Positions 11,487 to 22,329 of a stretch of 64,000 nucleotides of DNA are shown here, piece after piece. The notes beneath the pieces are model-generated. The model was not told where the DNA came from. It searched no databases and worked only from the letters and a program-made list of their open reading frames with translations. A program made the position numbers and the translations under genes. Position 1 is the first letter of the stretch; each line of letters starts with the position of its first letter. Source of the stretch: Epiperipatus broadwayi (lineage: Eukaryota; Onychophora; Udeonychophora; Euonychophora; Peripatidae); contig JAQFVV010013334.1 in NCBI GenBank assembly GCA_028023455.1, positions 90,503 through 154,502 on the forward strand, in the 5' to 3' direction.

Positions 11487-13010
11487 ACACCCTAGGTCTC
11501 ATTTTATGCGGTAGATAGGTTCCGCAGAAAACCCGCATCACACAAAAATAGACTTAACTTGCCTTGAAAAATGGGGATAGGTTCTGTAATTTTCAGAAAT
11601 CACATAAAAGCAAAACAACAAAGAAAAATTACTTTAAAATTCATATTAAAAAAATAAGGAAATAAAGTATGACTAGTAAAAAATTTCAAATATTTGAAAA
11701 AAATTAATACAAGACAAACTTTTTTTACTTTTTTTATTAACTACAGTATTTAATTTTACATTTTTTCATACATATTTTAATCATTACTACTATTTGACAA
11801 TATGCATTCATTTGTGAACTGGTAAGATATCAGATTTGTCACAAGAGGAAGTACAACTAGTACCATTTTCAGTTATGTGCAGTGTTAATGGTTTTCTGTT
11901 GAAAATATAATCAGTGATTAAACTTTGAGATGATGATTTTACTAATTGTTTATAAAGCTCACAATATCCAGACTTATAACTATTTAACTCTCATTGGAAT
12001 TTAAGAGGTTGTTCATTGCAAGAAACTCAGATATCAGCATTTTCTGACATTTTTCTTTGTCTGACACATCAATGTAAAATCTATGATTAACTGATTTTTA
12101 CTTATCAGAAAATAATAAATTTGTCTTTTTTGTTTACTACTGAAATAAATTTTAAATGTTCACATTTTGTTTCTATATTAAAAAAATGAGATTGCAATCA
12201 AAAAAAAAATTATACATTATCATTAGAAAGATTATTTTCAGTTTACAAAATCAATAAAATAGTTATTTTTTTTATTAAAAGAAAGATGTATTCATGAGTT
12301 TTACATTGATACTAATTAGATTATCATAGACTTAATGATACAGAAACATATGTGATCTTGTACATAATATTAAAGACTAAAAGGGAGGCATGAGTATTCA
12401 CTCATTTGTCTCAGAAGGAGCATTTGTGCCACATTTCCTGTTGTAATTTATGAGGAACTAAAAGTCTATCTCTGTTTTTGATTTTATTTATTTCTTGAAT
12501 ATAGACTTGACAGCTACTGAGGTTTGTCTGAGTGAAGAGCAGCTGGCACCTTGTCAGCCAAACAGCAAACATTATAAAGATGGCTAGTCTGTTATTTATT
12601 TTAAAAATCTAAAATAATATTTATTTCTGTTATATCTAACAAAATACATTTTAAAAATTTAAAATTTTTGAATATTTATTGTGATATTTTTTATACACAA
12701 GTATAAATCTATTATTATTATTTACATATTAGTATAAATAGGTTATTTACATAGAAGCTAAGATTCTAAATACAGCTTTAGGCCATATTCATGTTAGCTG
12801 CTACTATAACATTTTTTTTTTAAAAAAAGTATTTCAAGTCAAAATAAGTTATTAATAATTTAAATTTCTTGATACCTAATAAATATAGTGAAATATGAAC
12901 TTCTTTATTGCATAAAATAAAATTTGCATAAAAAGATATTAAGCAGAAACATAAATCGTTTAACTTTAAAATCGCATTAAAATAATCCACGTAAAATGCG
13001 ATCCAGGTTT
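11487..13010 (-). mobile_element. Tigger/pogo-like DNA transposon, copy 3
   Basis: The left end ACACCCTAGGTCTCATTTTA is followed by GGTAGATAGGTTCC. The right end GTAAAATGCGATCCAGGTTTA is a degenerate inverted version. Same orientation as copy 1 and about 1.5 kb long. Internal sequence 11,580-11,990 aligns with copies 1 and 4 and keeps the transposase-like frame. The middle (about 12,000-12,900) is longer than in copy 1 and may hold either additional ancestral sequence or an insertion. Confidence 0.7.
11808..11990 (-). pseudogene. Transposase-like reading-frame remnant in Tigger-like copy 3
   Basis: An open minus-strand segment reads SGYCELYKQLVKSSSQ, then SLITDYIFNRKPL and CTSSCDKSDILPVHK, and stops at TGA. 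It aligns in frame with the remnant in copy 4 (SGYHELHKQLAKSSSH; NRKPLTQHE; SCDKSGFLPVHK). Conservation of frame among copies supports descent from a coding region. No catalytic motif is included. Confidence 0.55.
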
Positions 13011-13149
13011 AATACACTAATGCATTGAAGGTGAAACTATTCCATATAACAATTTATTTAGGCTGAGTGCTATCAGAGTTTCGTTACTCCATAATCAAAG
13101 CCTTGCAGATTGCCAACATAATTTTATGCAAATATATACCAAAAATATT

Positions 13150-13689
13150 TTATATCCATTTTCTGGAAATGGCAAAGCAAGTGTCTTTTCTATTTATAGA
13201 GTTGGTGTTGCTGGTAATAAAACAAATTTCCTTGATCTTTTTCTTGATGTCACTCCTCTCTGTACATAATATATCAGATTTGGGGGGCTCACATATATGG
13301 TTAAGCTCTTGCTGATGGTCAGCAAACATGGAACTGCCTTCTTTTTTGGTTATTGCTTGTGTGTATGTGTATCTGTGTTGAGTCAATCTATTACCAATTT
13401 TGGGATGAGTCTCACCATGGTAAACAACACTACACTCCATCTGAGGGTATGCAATGTGGGTTGCTTCAATGTTTCTTTTATATTTAGTATTATTGATGAA
13501 CCTATTGGTGTTTGGAGGGGTTCTAAATCCCACATTGAATTCTTTGTGTAAAGTTTTACTAAAGTTTTTTGGCACTGCAGGAATGTATGGCATAATTAGG
13601 TGTTGTCTATCTTCTTTTTTATTGTTTTGATTAAGTCTTTTATGAAAGCATTCAATCCTGTTGGCTATTGTTTTGTAGTTGAAATCCAC
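13150..13689 (-). pseudogene. PLE GIY-YIG endonuclease domain
   Basis: 179-residue open segment. Around residues 85-105 it reads VVYHGETHPKIGNRLTQHRY, matching the 'VYIGET.R....R..EH' core of GIY-YIG domains. Further on, FADHQQELNH and KIKEICFI-x-NTNSINR match the distal part that carries the conserved glutamate and asparagine. The linker PYIPAVPKNFSKTLHKEF precedes it, as in PLEs. In active elements this domain nicks target DNA. The tyrosine of the GIY half is not clearly preserved. Confidence 0.8.
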
Positions 13690-13740
13690 ACTTATTAAAT
13701 CTCTGATGTAAATGATGATGTTTTCTTATAAGATTATAAT

Positions 13741-14076
13741 TTACATAGATTTATGATTGTGACATAAGAAAGCAGATAGTCTTGCAAGTTTATGTGATTT
13801 GGGGGATTTTGAGAGTGGGTGGAGGTAACCTCTGATGTGCAAGGGCTTGATCATTATGCAATAATTGAGTGAAGTATTCTCTCTATTAATCTTTAAGTTA
13901 AGATACTTAACTACATTTTGATTGTCTTCATATGTGCAATTAAACATTAGGCCAGAAAGAGTGTAGAGTTCATATAAAATATTTGCAGTAGTATTTTCCA
14001 GTGTTGCTATGAATATATTGTCTACATATCTGATATAAATGGTATCTGGTACTGATGTTTGGGATTTTGGAAGCAC
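13741..14076 (-). pseudogene. PLE reverse transcriptase motif C and thumb
   Basis: Residues 16-20 read RYVDN, matching the PLE catalytic R-Y-x-D-D box with the second aspartate changed to asparagine. Downstream LNLKINRENTSL corresponds to the 'FLDV.I.R' stretch of PLE RTs. The segment ends at a stop (13,741) just before the endonuclease segment. The lost aspartate argues against activity even without the frameshifts. Confidence 0.8.
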
Positions 14077-14294
14077 TTGTTATTCAAAGTGCTGGAGACA
14101 ATCCCGCTTAAAGAGAGACCCATTGACCAACCATTGTTCATTCTATACCAGTTGTTTTCATATGATGCCAAAATATTTCCTTCCAGCCATTTCATAAAGT
14201 CCATAATAAACCATGTCTTAGGAGCTGGGCAGTCTTTCTTAATCAGCTTATGTTCAATTATTCTGATTGATAGCTGTCTCTGTGATATCAACAA
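14022..14294 (-). pseudogene. PLE reverse transcriptase middle part
   Basis: Contains NGWSMGLSLSGIVSS, the equivalent of the RT motif usually written Q-x-x-G-x-P-M-G-S-P-L-S in this class, with several substitutions. It overlaps the following segment, where the polymerase motif C lies, in another frame, implying a frameshift near 14,050. Confidence 0.75.
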
Positions 14295-14736
14295 CTGCTA
14301 TTCTGAATTCTTGAGAAATTTCTGCATCCTTCATTCTATCTACAAATTCAAATGATGATTTAATTGTAAAAGAACCAAAATCTAGATAGTCAATTAACCA
14401 TTCATAAACCAGTTTAGATGTGTTAAAGTGATGGATGCGATCGAAATTCAACCTTAATCTGAGAGGCACTCCCTGTTTATGCAGCTTAGCATTTGTGAAC
14501 ATTCTTGCTTGTATGGTTATGGCTGAATAAATTCTGTAATGATCACTCTTTGTTGAGGCCTTATCCTTATGTGCATGCAAAACCAAAGTAATGAATTTAT
14601 CTCTATTAATTTTATTGTTGAACGATTTAATTGCCTCAAATTGCAATCTTTGAATTTGTGTGTCCATTTTATCTTTATAATCCACAGCATTTATTAAGAC
14701 AAACCTGTTGCTTTTGATATCTGTTGGTTTTCTCAC
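14254..14736 (-). pseudogene. PLE N-terminal and RT finger region
   Basis: 160-residue open segment. Residues near 100-130 include LHKQGVPLR, corresponding to the 'K.HK.G.PLRPI' motif of PLE reverse transcriptases, then TSKLVYEWL and a degenerate IAVVDITE, corresponding to the aspartate-bearing motif A region before 'LFTNVP'. The N-terminal part (KSNRFVLINAVDYKDKM) resembles the PLE stretch that precedes it. The frame breaks after motif A and continues in the next segment. No initiator context is clear; the first methionine is used only for coordinates. Confidence 0.75.
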
Positions 14737-15035
14737 CTATGAATCATTTAGTGTATAATTTCTTTTTGTTTCCTCAAATAGACATTTTTCAATCCTTAAT
14801 TATGTATTGCGAAGCTTTTGTATTGCTCTTCCATTTAGCTTCCTAATTTCAAATCTATGGATAAATACTGGAAAAAAACCATTGATTAAGAATTTATTTT
14901 TCCAAACACATAGATATATTTCTTTTTAATGTTAACTTAATTCTACCAAAAATATATCCAATTTAATGTTATAATTAATTTCATTCGTGTATATAACTTT
15001 AGATGCAATATGCTATACATCTATTGCAATTGAAT

Positions 15036-15037
<2 letters not shown>

Positions 15038-15066
<29 letters not shown>
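15038..15066. repeat. (TTTA)n short microsatellite
   Basis: About seven TTTA units. Confidence 0.9.
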
Positions 15067-15479
15067 TGAATGAGTAAATAAATAATTTATTCTAAGCACA
15101 ATTAAGAATTTTTTAACAAAAAAAAAAAAAGAAAACAAAAGAATAATTAAAGTACATGAATGTGACACTTAAAAAAAGTATATTTGCATCCATTGTGGGC
15201 AAAATTTTGAAATCATATAAAATATATAAATGAAAAGTACTGTTAATATTTTATTTGATTATGTGACGCTGTAATTCTAATGCTGAGCCTACCATTATAT
15301 GAATATGATCTGGAGCAAAATTTTCTAAATTTAATTAACAGAATTTCAAATTAAAATTAAGCAATGATAGTTACAGCTGATTCTGAATAAATCATATTAA
15401 TAATAATTTTAAAAATCATTTTTTATCTTATTATTATGTCATTTATTATATTGTATTCAATATTATTATTTTTCAAATT

Positions 15480-16560
15480 CTTTTACTGCTTATGTACTTT
15501 CTTCTTGATCTTCATGAAAATTTTCATTAATAATTTGTTTTTGTAGACATCAATTTCTTTTACATTTTTTCTTTTAATTGTCAACCCTCATTTTTATATG
15601 TAATAATAATTTTCATTAGTGTGTCATATATTCATCAATTATTTACTTCTAATATATCATTATAACCTTTCTACCCAGTTCATTTATTTTTCTTATGTCT
15701 TCACCTTTTGTTCCTCATTGTGTGATATTTATGCCTAGATATCTATAGCATTACTCATCTTCCAAAATTAAATCCTGCTGGATATCTTTAATATGCATAT
15801 TTTATTGTATTTTTTTTTGATGGATTTTCTATATTCCTTTATTATTATTTTAACCATGAAGCTCAAATCATCACACATACTGAGCCAAAAGTATTTGATC
15901 ATCAGCATAGCAAAATGTATAAAGTGGTTTAATATTATATAGAGGAATTCACATTTTTCTATGTCTTTGCCCATATATTAAGGCCTTATTCTATATATAA
16001 TTGTAAAAATGTGAGAAAGGCAACATCTTTGAGTTTTCTGGTTATTTTTATAGTATCCAAAATTGTATTTTATATTTTAACTTCTGAATATATATTATAT
16101 AATTATTTAGAGTTACATTTGTGTTAGTTAACTCCATTCCTTCCATATGTCTTTTAAATGTCTATATATAAAAGATAATTATTGATATCTTGTTATTTTT
16201 TCCCCTATTACTTAAGTCACATTAAACAAGTGGTTTATTTAAGATCTCCTTCTCTAAAACTATTTGTTTCTCTGATTCCAAAATCCTATATTGAGATTCA
16301 AGTCTATTTTTCAAAATTTCCCCATGTATGTGATTCAATGAATTGTTTATTGCTAACTTTCTAATATTTTTCATTATTATCATTTTTTGCCTTTTTAATA
16401 AATTGTAATACATGATATTATTAATGCAGTTTTAGAACAAACAGCTAAATGTTCAAACAACTTTTTGCTTCCATTTGTATCTAATTCAAATAAAATTCCC
16501 CAAGGCCAGCAGCCTTTCTATTTTTTACTGATTTGCCTACTGTTATTACTTCAGTATCTT
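15480..16560 (-). mobile_element. Decayed non-LTR retrotransposon RT region (YADDQ type)
   Basis: The minus strand shows, in correct order but with several frameshifts, RT motifs of a LINE. KNRKAAGLG (near 16,505-16,525) equals the 'K-N-x-K-x-P-G-x-D-G-I' finger motif. ILKNRLESQYRILESEKQ (about 16,250-16,310) equals 'RL...I...Q.GF'. CYADDQILLAQ (about 15,885-15,915) is polymerase motif C with both aspartates, followed by DDLSFMVKIIIKEYRK. YRYLGINIT (about 15,725-15,750) is the thumb 'YLG' motif. TIKRKN...EIDVYKNKLL follows further 3'. The sequence style is RTE-like, but clade placement is tentative. No ends were found. Confidence 0.75.
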
Positions 16561-16886
16561 TTAATGTTACAGGATATTCTAACATTTGTAGATTTTGTCC
16601 TTCAACCATCTGAAATTTTATTCTATTTTCTGGTAAGAAATGTTTAAAATATTTTTTCCATTTTTTTTATGTATTTCTTTTCTTTCCACCCAAATATGAA
16701 TTAATTCTTTTAATTTTTTTTCTCATGTTTTGTTTTGCTATTGTTGTTTTTGTTTTTTGACATTTTTGTTTGGATTTTTTTTTGTATTTAATCCTATTTT
16801 TATTTGTTTTAGTGTTAAAATATTTCTAAATAGAATTCTCTTTTTTTCTATTTCATACTTACTATATATATATATATATATATATA

Positions 16887-17150
16887 GGAGATTTGAACAT
16901 AGACTTTTAAGCTCCCTTCAACTATCCACTTTATCTCATACAACCATAATCATATAATTGAAAAAGATAAACATTCTCCAATATATGTATTTCATGCTGA
17001 ACTAGCACTCATCTGTTGGTCCAATCATTTCACACACACACATATATAATCAGTGCTCAGTTTATATTAAGATAGTAAATCTTCAAACTTTAATGTGGCA
17101 GGCTTCAATCTACTCCACCCTACAACTCTTCAGTCATGTATAACATTGAA
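16887..17150 (-). mobile_element. Fold-back SINE-like family, single arm
   Basis: The minus strand ends GTCTATGTTCAAATCTCC, containing a pol III B box (GTTCAAATC). The body shares phrases with the copies at 38.3, 40.6 and 47.7 kb, including ATATGTATTTCATGCTGAAC, CATCTGTTGGTCCA and TCAGTGCTCAG. Only one arm is present here. A TA run flanks it on the left. Confidence 0.6.
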
Positions 17151-20150
17151 TATATATTGTAATCTTTTGATTAGTTAGCTGTATACTTAAAGTAGGATAC
17201 AAAACAGATAATATAGCCAAAATTTTAAATTTAAAGAATATACAATCATAATACTATAAATTTTGATATGTAATACATATAAATAGCTTGATGTATAGAG
17301 TTTAAAGGTGGAATTTTGTGGAGATAGTTAATACACATCTTTTATTTATAATTACTTATCTTATAAACAGTCATATAATTCCAGTATAATACTTTTTAAT
17401 CAATGCAAGTATACTTACATTGTGCTAAGATTTATTAAAAGTTGCAATAGTAATAAATCAAATGTCAGTTTATTTAATGACAGTGATCCTTTAAAAGGTT
17501 AATGTATGACTCTCTGTGCAGAATTCTGATAAAGAAGAATAAAAATTATTTATTAAAAATAACAATTTATTTTAAAAATATAGTAGCAATAATGTATTTT
17601 AGATATAAATATTATTATTAAATGTCTTATTTTAAAATAGATTGATATTACAAGCTATTAAAATTATAATTATATTTTAAATTTCAGTTTTAAAGTTATT
17701 CAGCTTAACTTTGTTTTTAAAATATTTATTAATCTTAATTATTTTAAATAATGTAGACATAAAGATAATTTTATAAAAAAAATTGCTGGTTGACTTTAGA
17801 TATTGACCAATAAAATTAATTAATTAGCCATCTGACATCACACTGTCTAAAGTATATATGGTAAAATAACAGATGAACTGGAAAAAAAAATCATTAAAAG
17901 TAAAATGAACACCTGTTTCACTAAATTTTGTAAAAATTATAAAAAATGTACTATATTTTATTAATAAGTAAAAGTAATTAAGTACCATCATTTTAATTAT
18001 ACATATTTGTATTTTGCTTTATGTGTTGTGGATGTGTTCTTACAAAGTATGAACACATAATATCTTGCTAAAGTTTTTAATGGACTCAAGGTGGCGGCCA
18101 TCCCCATATATACTGTTCAGATAAAACTATATTCACATAGAACTGAAGCACGAGGATCCAGACCCTTTTCATTAAGCCTATCCAAGTTCCAAACTTCAAA
18201 TGTTTCTATTATTAGTAGCAAGCCATTTGATCTTAGGGTATCTCATATTTTGATATGAAATCCAGTGAATAACTACCCAGCCACACTGCAACATTTTATA
18301 TTTATATGTGCCATAGCCAATATATGTTAAGCTAAGGTAACCAGTTCTTTCCCTTGATGAATGCATATTCAGAATTTGTCTGAAATTAAGAAATCTTTGA
18401 TTACTAGGACTAAATATGCATCATTCTCAAGCTTGTTTATAGGTTCAAATTTTAAATGTATTTATGAAACCAGCAGCCATATTAGCATTGTAATAAGTAT
18501 TATATCTGTGGCTAGCATATTCACTTATAACTTGGCAAACTATGATATAACAATAGAATTTTGGCATATTAGCTGACATAGGCATAATCTAGTTACCGTG
18601 CACACACATCTATTTAATTATATTATGATGAGCTAAATTATAACATTCATGGTCATCTTATCCCACTGGGTAATGTCTGTGTGCATTCAATCTCATATTT
18701 AACCTTGTACAATTGTGTGTTTATTTTATGTTGTTTGAATTACATTTTATTAATTAATAAATCTATTTAAATTTAAGTAGTTTCCATATCTTATTCGAAT
18801 CCCATTCCAATTTATTTATATATATTTAATATTTTCAATATGTATTATAATTTAATTATTGATACTTGCTATTGTCTAGGGAGTTATTAGTCCATTTAAC
18901 CCATGTGTTAGTGTGTGCTTAGTTTGGGAGTCTCATGTCTCTCCCTGTTCACAGGTGGCTTGCAGATTAAATTAAGACTTGTGTGTAACCTCAGAAATGT
19001 CATTCATAGAGTATTAAGCCATAGAGCACTAGTCAATAGTTTGAAGCTTGGTTGGACCTGGTATCTCACCAACCCATTCCAATTGGATTTAGTGTATTTT
19101 ATTTGGCCTCTGCATTTTGTTATGTGAATGTACAAATCCGACTGTTACACTAAATGTTATAATAAATATTTTTAGACAAATTTGAGGCATCTTTTTTTAA
19201 TTTCACAATGAAGATTTATGTACACACAGCCATTGAATGTAATTTTTATTGATAAATAATATTATGATGAAGCAAAACTAATACCCTACAGACACACATA
19301 TATAATATCAAACATTAATTTTAACAGTGTTTCTTTAAGAAACAAGAAAAGTCTGAATAAAGCAGATTATATATTTGTTTCACAACATAACACAGATGAA
19401 ATTAATGTATCATTTGGTATTAGTGACATTTTATATTTTAATTTTAGTTTGCGATGTGTAATTGGTTCTATCTCATTATTCAAAAACAAATATGACTATT
19501 CCTACTCCAAAAAGAAAAAGGAAGGAAAGTGAGCGAGAGAGAAATGACTGTAAAAATGAGTTTTACCGGTGACTAGACTTAATAGGATTGAGTTCTTGTC
19601 TATGCGCTTTAAGATGTAGAGTCTGCTACTCTATTACCACATTAAACTTTATAGGAAAATAAATCTTTAAATTTTTTATCAAAATTAATGCAAGTAATTA
19701 TAATATAAAAGTATTAACTTTAAATTTAACTATGAAAATATTATATTGTAATGGCTCACATAGAACAATTTTAATAAAAAAATTAAATTATATATATAGT
19801 AACGATACATAGATATGTCGTTACATTAATTTAAAATAAAAACTTACAAGTTCGCAAATAAGAGTAAAAAACTAAGCGCTAAAATTAAAAATGTTTGTTA
19901 TACGTATATACATTCGCACAGATGCTAAACTTTAAAAATATTTTTTTCATAAACAAAAAAAAAAAAGTATCTGAATGTATTTTTTTTAATAAAAAAATAC
20001 CAGATTGAAATATAAAAATATTTTAATAAAAAAATAACGTAAGTTAAAGTAAAAACAGGTATTAATTAATTCCTGTAATCTGTAAATGGAAATGATTGTT
20101 TATTAATTATCTAAAAGCTGTGTAATTAAAAAGTCAGATGGAAAGTTAGA
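17150..20150. other. Upstream intergenic sequence, no gene recognised
   Basis: Mostly AT-rich. Slightly GC-richer patches at 18,080-18,260 and 18,900-19,130 have no coding signal I recognise. CTCAAGGTGGCGG at 18,085 weakly resembles a CTCF-type site. From about 19,850 the sequence corresponds to the diverged copy at 1130-2440. Confidence 0.4.
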
Positions 20151-20167
20151 TAAGAGAAGAAAGGGAT

Positions 20168-20291
20168 TTTAGCTTCACCAATGGAAGCCAAATAAAGGCC
20201 CGGACCATAACGAAAAAACAGAACAGTGACGTTTTTGTTTATGGAATCCATAGGAGGACTATAAAAAGAAAAAAATATTGAGTTCCAGTCA
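20168..20291 (+). promoter_or_regulatory. Core promoter: TATA box and initiator
   Basis: TATAAAAAG begins at 20,260 and a GTCAGAG initiator-like site puts A(+1) at 20,291, exactly 31 bp from the first T of the TATA box, the usual metazoan spacing. Upstream are CCAAATAAAGG (CArG-like, near 20,188) and GTGACGTTT (half CRE-like, near 20,227). The upstream elements are pattern matches only. The TATA/Inr pairing with a start codon and splice donor immediately downstream is what makes the promoter convincing. Confidence 0.6.
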
Positions 20292-20314
20292 GAGAGTTTT
20301 TCCAACTTGATTTG

Positions 20315-20323
20315 ATGACAACG
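20315..20323 (+). CDS. Candidate small protein, coding part of exon 1
   Basis: ATGACAACG codes Met-Thr-Thr and is followed at once by the splice donor GTAAGA (20,324). The 5' UTR would be 24 nt. The exon ends in phase 0, and the only open frame of the downstream exon is also phase 0, so the join is frame-compatible. This start is the first ATG after the predicted transcription start. Function unknown. Confidence 0.45.
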
Positions 20324-20397
20324 GTAAGACGCACTTGCCGTTCTCTCTCATTTTTTTTTTTTTTGTTTGTTTTAAAAAAAAAAAGTAAAATGAAAAG

Positions 20398-20501
20398 ACT
20401 GTGATACCAGAATGGAACCAGCTAATGCTACCTCCAGAACATTTTCTTCCAATGGAGACGCCGTGGGAATTGCCAACGGGAACATGGACTATATGAAATG
20501 A
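20398..20501 (+). other. Intronic ORF-bearing segment, possible alternative exon or uORF
   Basis: GC-richer segment open in two frames. One starts at ATG 20,412 (MEPANATSRTFSSNGDAVGI and on for 29 residues, stop TGA ending at 20,501). The other (20,398-20,496) would follow the AG at 20,396-20,397 in phase 0 after Met-Thr-Thr and reads TVIPEWNQLMLPPEHFLPME and on to a TGA. The acceptor is weak because an A run separates it from the poly-T tract. Either could be an alternative 3' end of the small gene. Only transcript data would decide. Confidence 0.3.
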
Positions 20502-21871
20502 ACAATTATTAAAATCAATTAAGAACTTTCGTCAAGTTTCATAAATTGATAAACAAGCCAATTTAAAAGTTAAAACGGACTCTTATCTGACTTTTGTAAG
20601 TTTTTAAATCAAATTAATAATGTTTAATTTTATATGTTTTCCGATTGATAAACATCTTTCCATTATTATTTTTTTCTTATTGTAAAGATTATTTAAATGC
20701 ATGAAATTTAAGTTGTTTATAGACGCTTGCATGGATTCGTTTGCGGTTAATTATATTTTGGTTTTCATATTTGATCAAAATATATAGACATTCGATAAAT
20801 AATGATACCTTACGATGAGTATCTAAAATGTATTTATTCGGATGTCTTTTAAGTTATTGGTGACAACGCAAGTATCTTATGGTGAATACTATTGGGTTAC
20901 TTATAAGTTTCCCTCTGCGATTGTCGGTATCAATAATTTTGTATTGTGATCGTTTATGTTTATTTTGAAATGTTTTTGACCGTGGAATCCATGTAATCGA
21001 TCTATATCCAACACGTTTAAACTCATTTGTGCGAAGGTATCTAAATGTTAAACTTAAGTCGGGCGTGAATGGCTATATAGATTTGTAAAGTTATATTAGG
21101 GAGGGTAATCTTAGGTTATTTGTGGCGTTGTTGAATTGGGTCAATGGATTGGATATATTTGTGTAATTAGTAGATGTAGTATGAGTTTCGCTACGTGCAG
21201 AATCGCTGTATACACCACACCAACCCTTTGCCTATGGATGGGATTGTAAGTCGGCACAAAGGATCGCGGTCCCTTCCTATGGAGTTTTTATTTTATTGTT
21301 CTTCTTGCTATACAGACGTCATATTCCTGTATTAGACAAGAGTCAATGTTTTCTTAAACTATATTGTTCAGATGTCCATTCCTGACAGTATAGTATTTTT
21401 GTGCTGTTGTATTTTCATGCTACATTGAATACATAAATGTATCGGATGGATTGATGCCAGTTTGACTGCGAATTTTAGCCTAGGGTTAAATAGGGATAGA
21501 ATGTTTTATTTTCAAATGCAGATCTATGTAGTCTATTCATACTTGACAATCTAAATAAAAAATTAAAATCATTGAAATTTATGTAAATGTAAAAATAAAG
21601 AGTAATATAAAAATCTAAAAATGTTAAACCTATTCCTCGAATTTAGAATGATTTTATATGTGCGTAAATAAATATTTTATGTGTAAATTTCTGGCAGTGG
21701 CTTTTAATCTTTTATATTTAAGATATAAAATTAAGATATTTTATTATCTCTGCTACTCACTGAGCTAGTGACTTGGGCTAACGACCGGAATCAAAATTAA
21801 AAAAAAAAAAAGATTTTTTTTTTTTTTGACTTACGTATCTGCCTACTTTATAAATTTTTCTAGGTTCAAAT

Positions 21872-21887
21872 GCCTAGATGGCGCCCT
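21872..21887 (+). promoter_or_regulatory. CTCF-like site in the intron
   Basis: GCCTAGATGGCGCCCT fits the animal CTCF core (CC-x-x-x-AG-A/G-G/T-GGCGC) apart from one position. It sits between a splice-acceptor-like TTTTTCTAG and a donor-like GTAAGT, so a 38-nt micro-exon is an alternative reading. That exon would not keep frame with the terminal exon. Confidence 0.35.
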
Positions 21888-22131
21888 GTAGTGCAGTTTA
21901 CGTAAGTCTAGCATTCTCCGGATCGTTACAATATATATTAGCACTATGAAAATCCATCAGATCAGTTGGGCTCTATTTTCAACCAACAATTCTAAGTCAT
22001 TTAATCCATGCAGTCTTCTCTAAAATATTTTTTATTCAAGATAGATAGATATTTATTTTATGAATTAATGATGAACATATATTTTCTATTTTGTAAAGTG
22101 TTTACTTTTTTTTTTTTTTTTTGCATTTTAG

Positions 22132-22263
22132 GTTAGTCAATGGATGGTTGGCATTAAGCATTTAATTCAAGAATCCAAAAAAAAATTAAATGACTTTGAA
22201 GATACCAATAAAGAATCTCAAGACGAAACTGAAGTTGAAATTAATACAGACACTTCTTTGTGA
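22132..22263 (+). CDS. Candidate small protein, terminal coding exon
   Basis: The exon follows a strong acceptor (18 or so T, GCATTTTAG) and encodes 43 residues beginning VSQWMVGIKHLIQESKKKLN, then a Glu/Asp/Thr-rich tail ending in NTDTSL and TGA. With exon 1 the product is 46 residues: a short amphipathic, possibly helical Trp/Ile/Leu-containing N-terminal half, a Lys cluster and an acidic C-terminal half. No signal peptide or membrane segment is apparent. I do not recognise the family. Codon content (GAA, GAT, AAA rich) differs from the stop-laden surroundings, which supports coding. It could also be the last exon of a larger gene whose other exons I missed. Confidence 0.5.
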   Translation, partial: VSQWMVGIKHLIQESKKKLNDFEDTNKESQDETEVEINTDTSL

Positions 22264-22300
22264 TGAAATCGTCTTTTATTTTTGTAGTATTTTAATTTTT

Positions 22301-22306
22301 ATTAAA
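22301..22306 (+). terminator. Poly(A) signal variant ATTAAA
   Basis: 38 nt downstream of the stop of the terminal exon; the commonest variant of AATAAA. Confidence 0.4.
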
Positions 22307-22329
22307 TTTAGAACAAAATAATCAAACTG

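Larger units (their letters stand above)
13060..14740 (-). mobile_element. Penelope-like element (PLE), broken
   Basis: Four overlapping minus-strand open segments give the order expected for a Penelope-like retroelement: an N-terminal RT part, RT core, then a GIY-YIG endonuclease. Frameshifts separate them, so it is inactive. The 3' end lies close to the right terminus of Tigger-like copy 3 (13,010). The upstream end is not defined; coding similarity fades near 14,740. PLE identity comes from RT plus GIY-YIG in one element, a combination characteristic of this class. Confidence 0.85.
20291..22320 (+). other. Candidate two-exon small-protein gene (transcript span)
   Basis: Predicted transcript: a short first exon (20,291-20,323), an intron of 1808 bp (20,324-22,131) beginning GTAAGA and ending TTTGCATTTTAG after a long T tract, and a last exon from 22,132 with stop at 22,261-22,263. 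A poly(A) signal variant ATTAAA is at 22,301. The intron is CpG-richer than almost all the rest of the window, which fits an unmethylated promoter-proximal region. Additional exons cannot be excluded. An ORF-bearing segment in the intron (20,398-20,501) may be an alternative exon. Confidence 0.5.

Noticed and set aside
18361-19127. 70-codon plus-strand frames in slightly GC-richer DNA
   Set aside because: No domain, no splice or promoter context, length within chance expectation.
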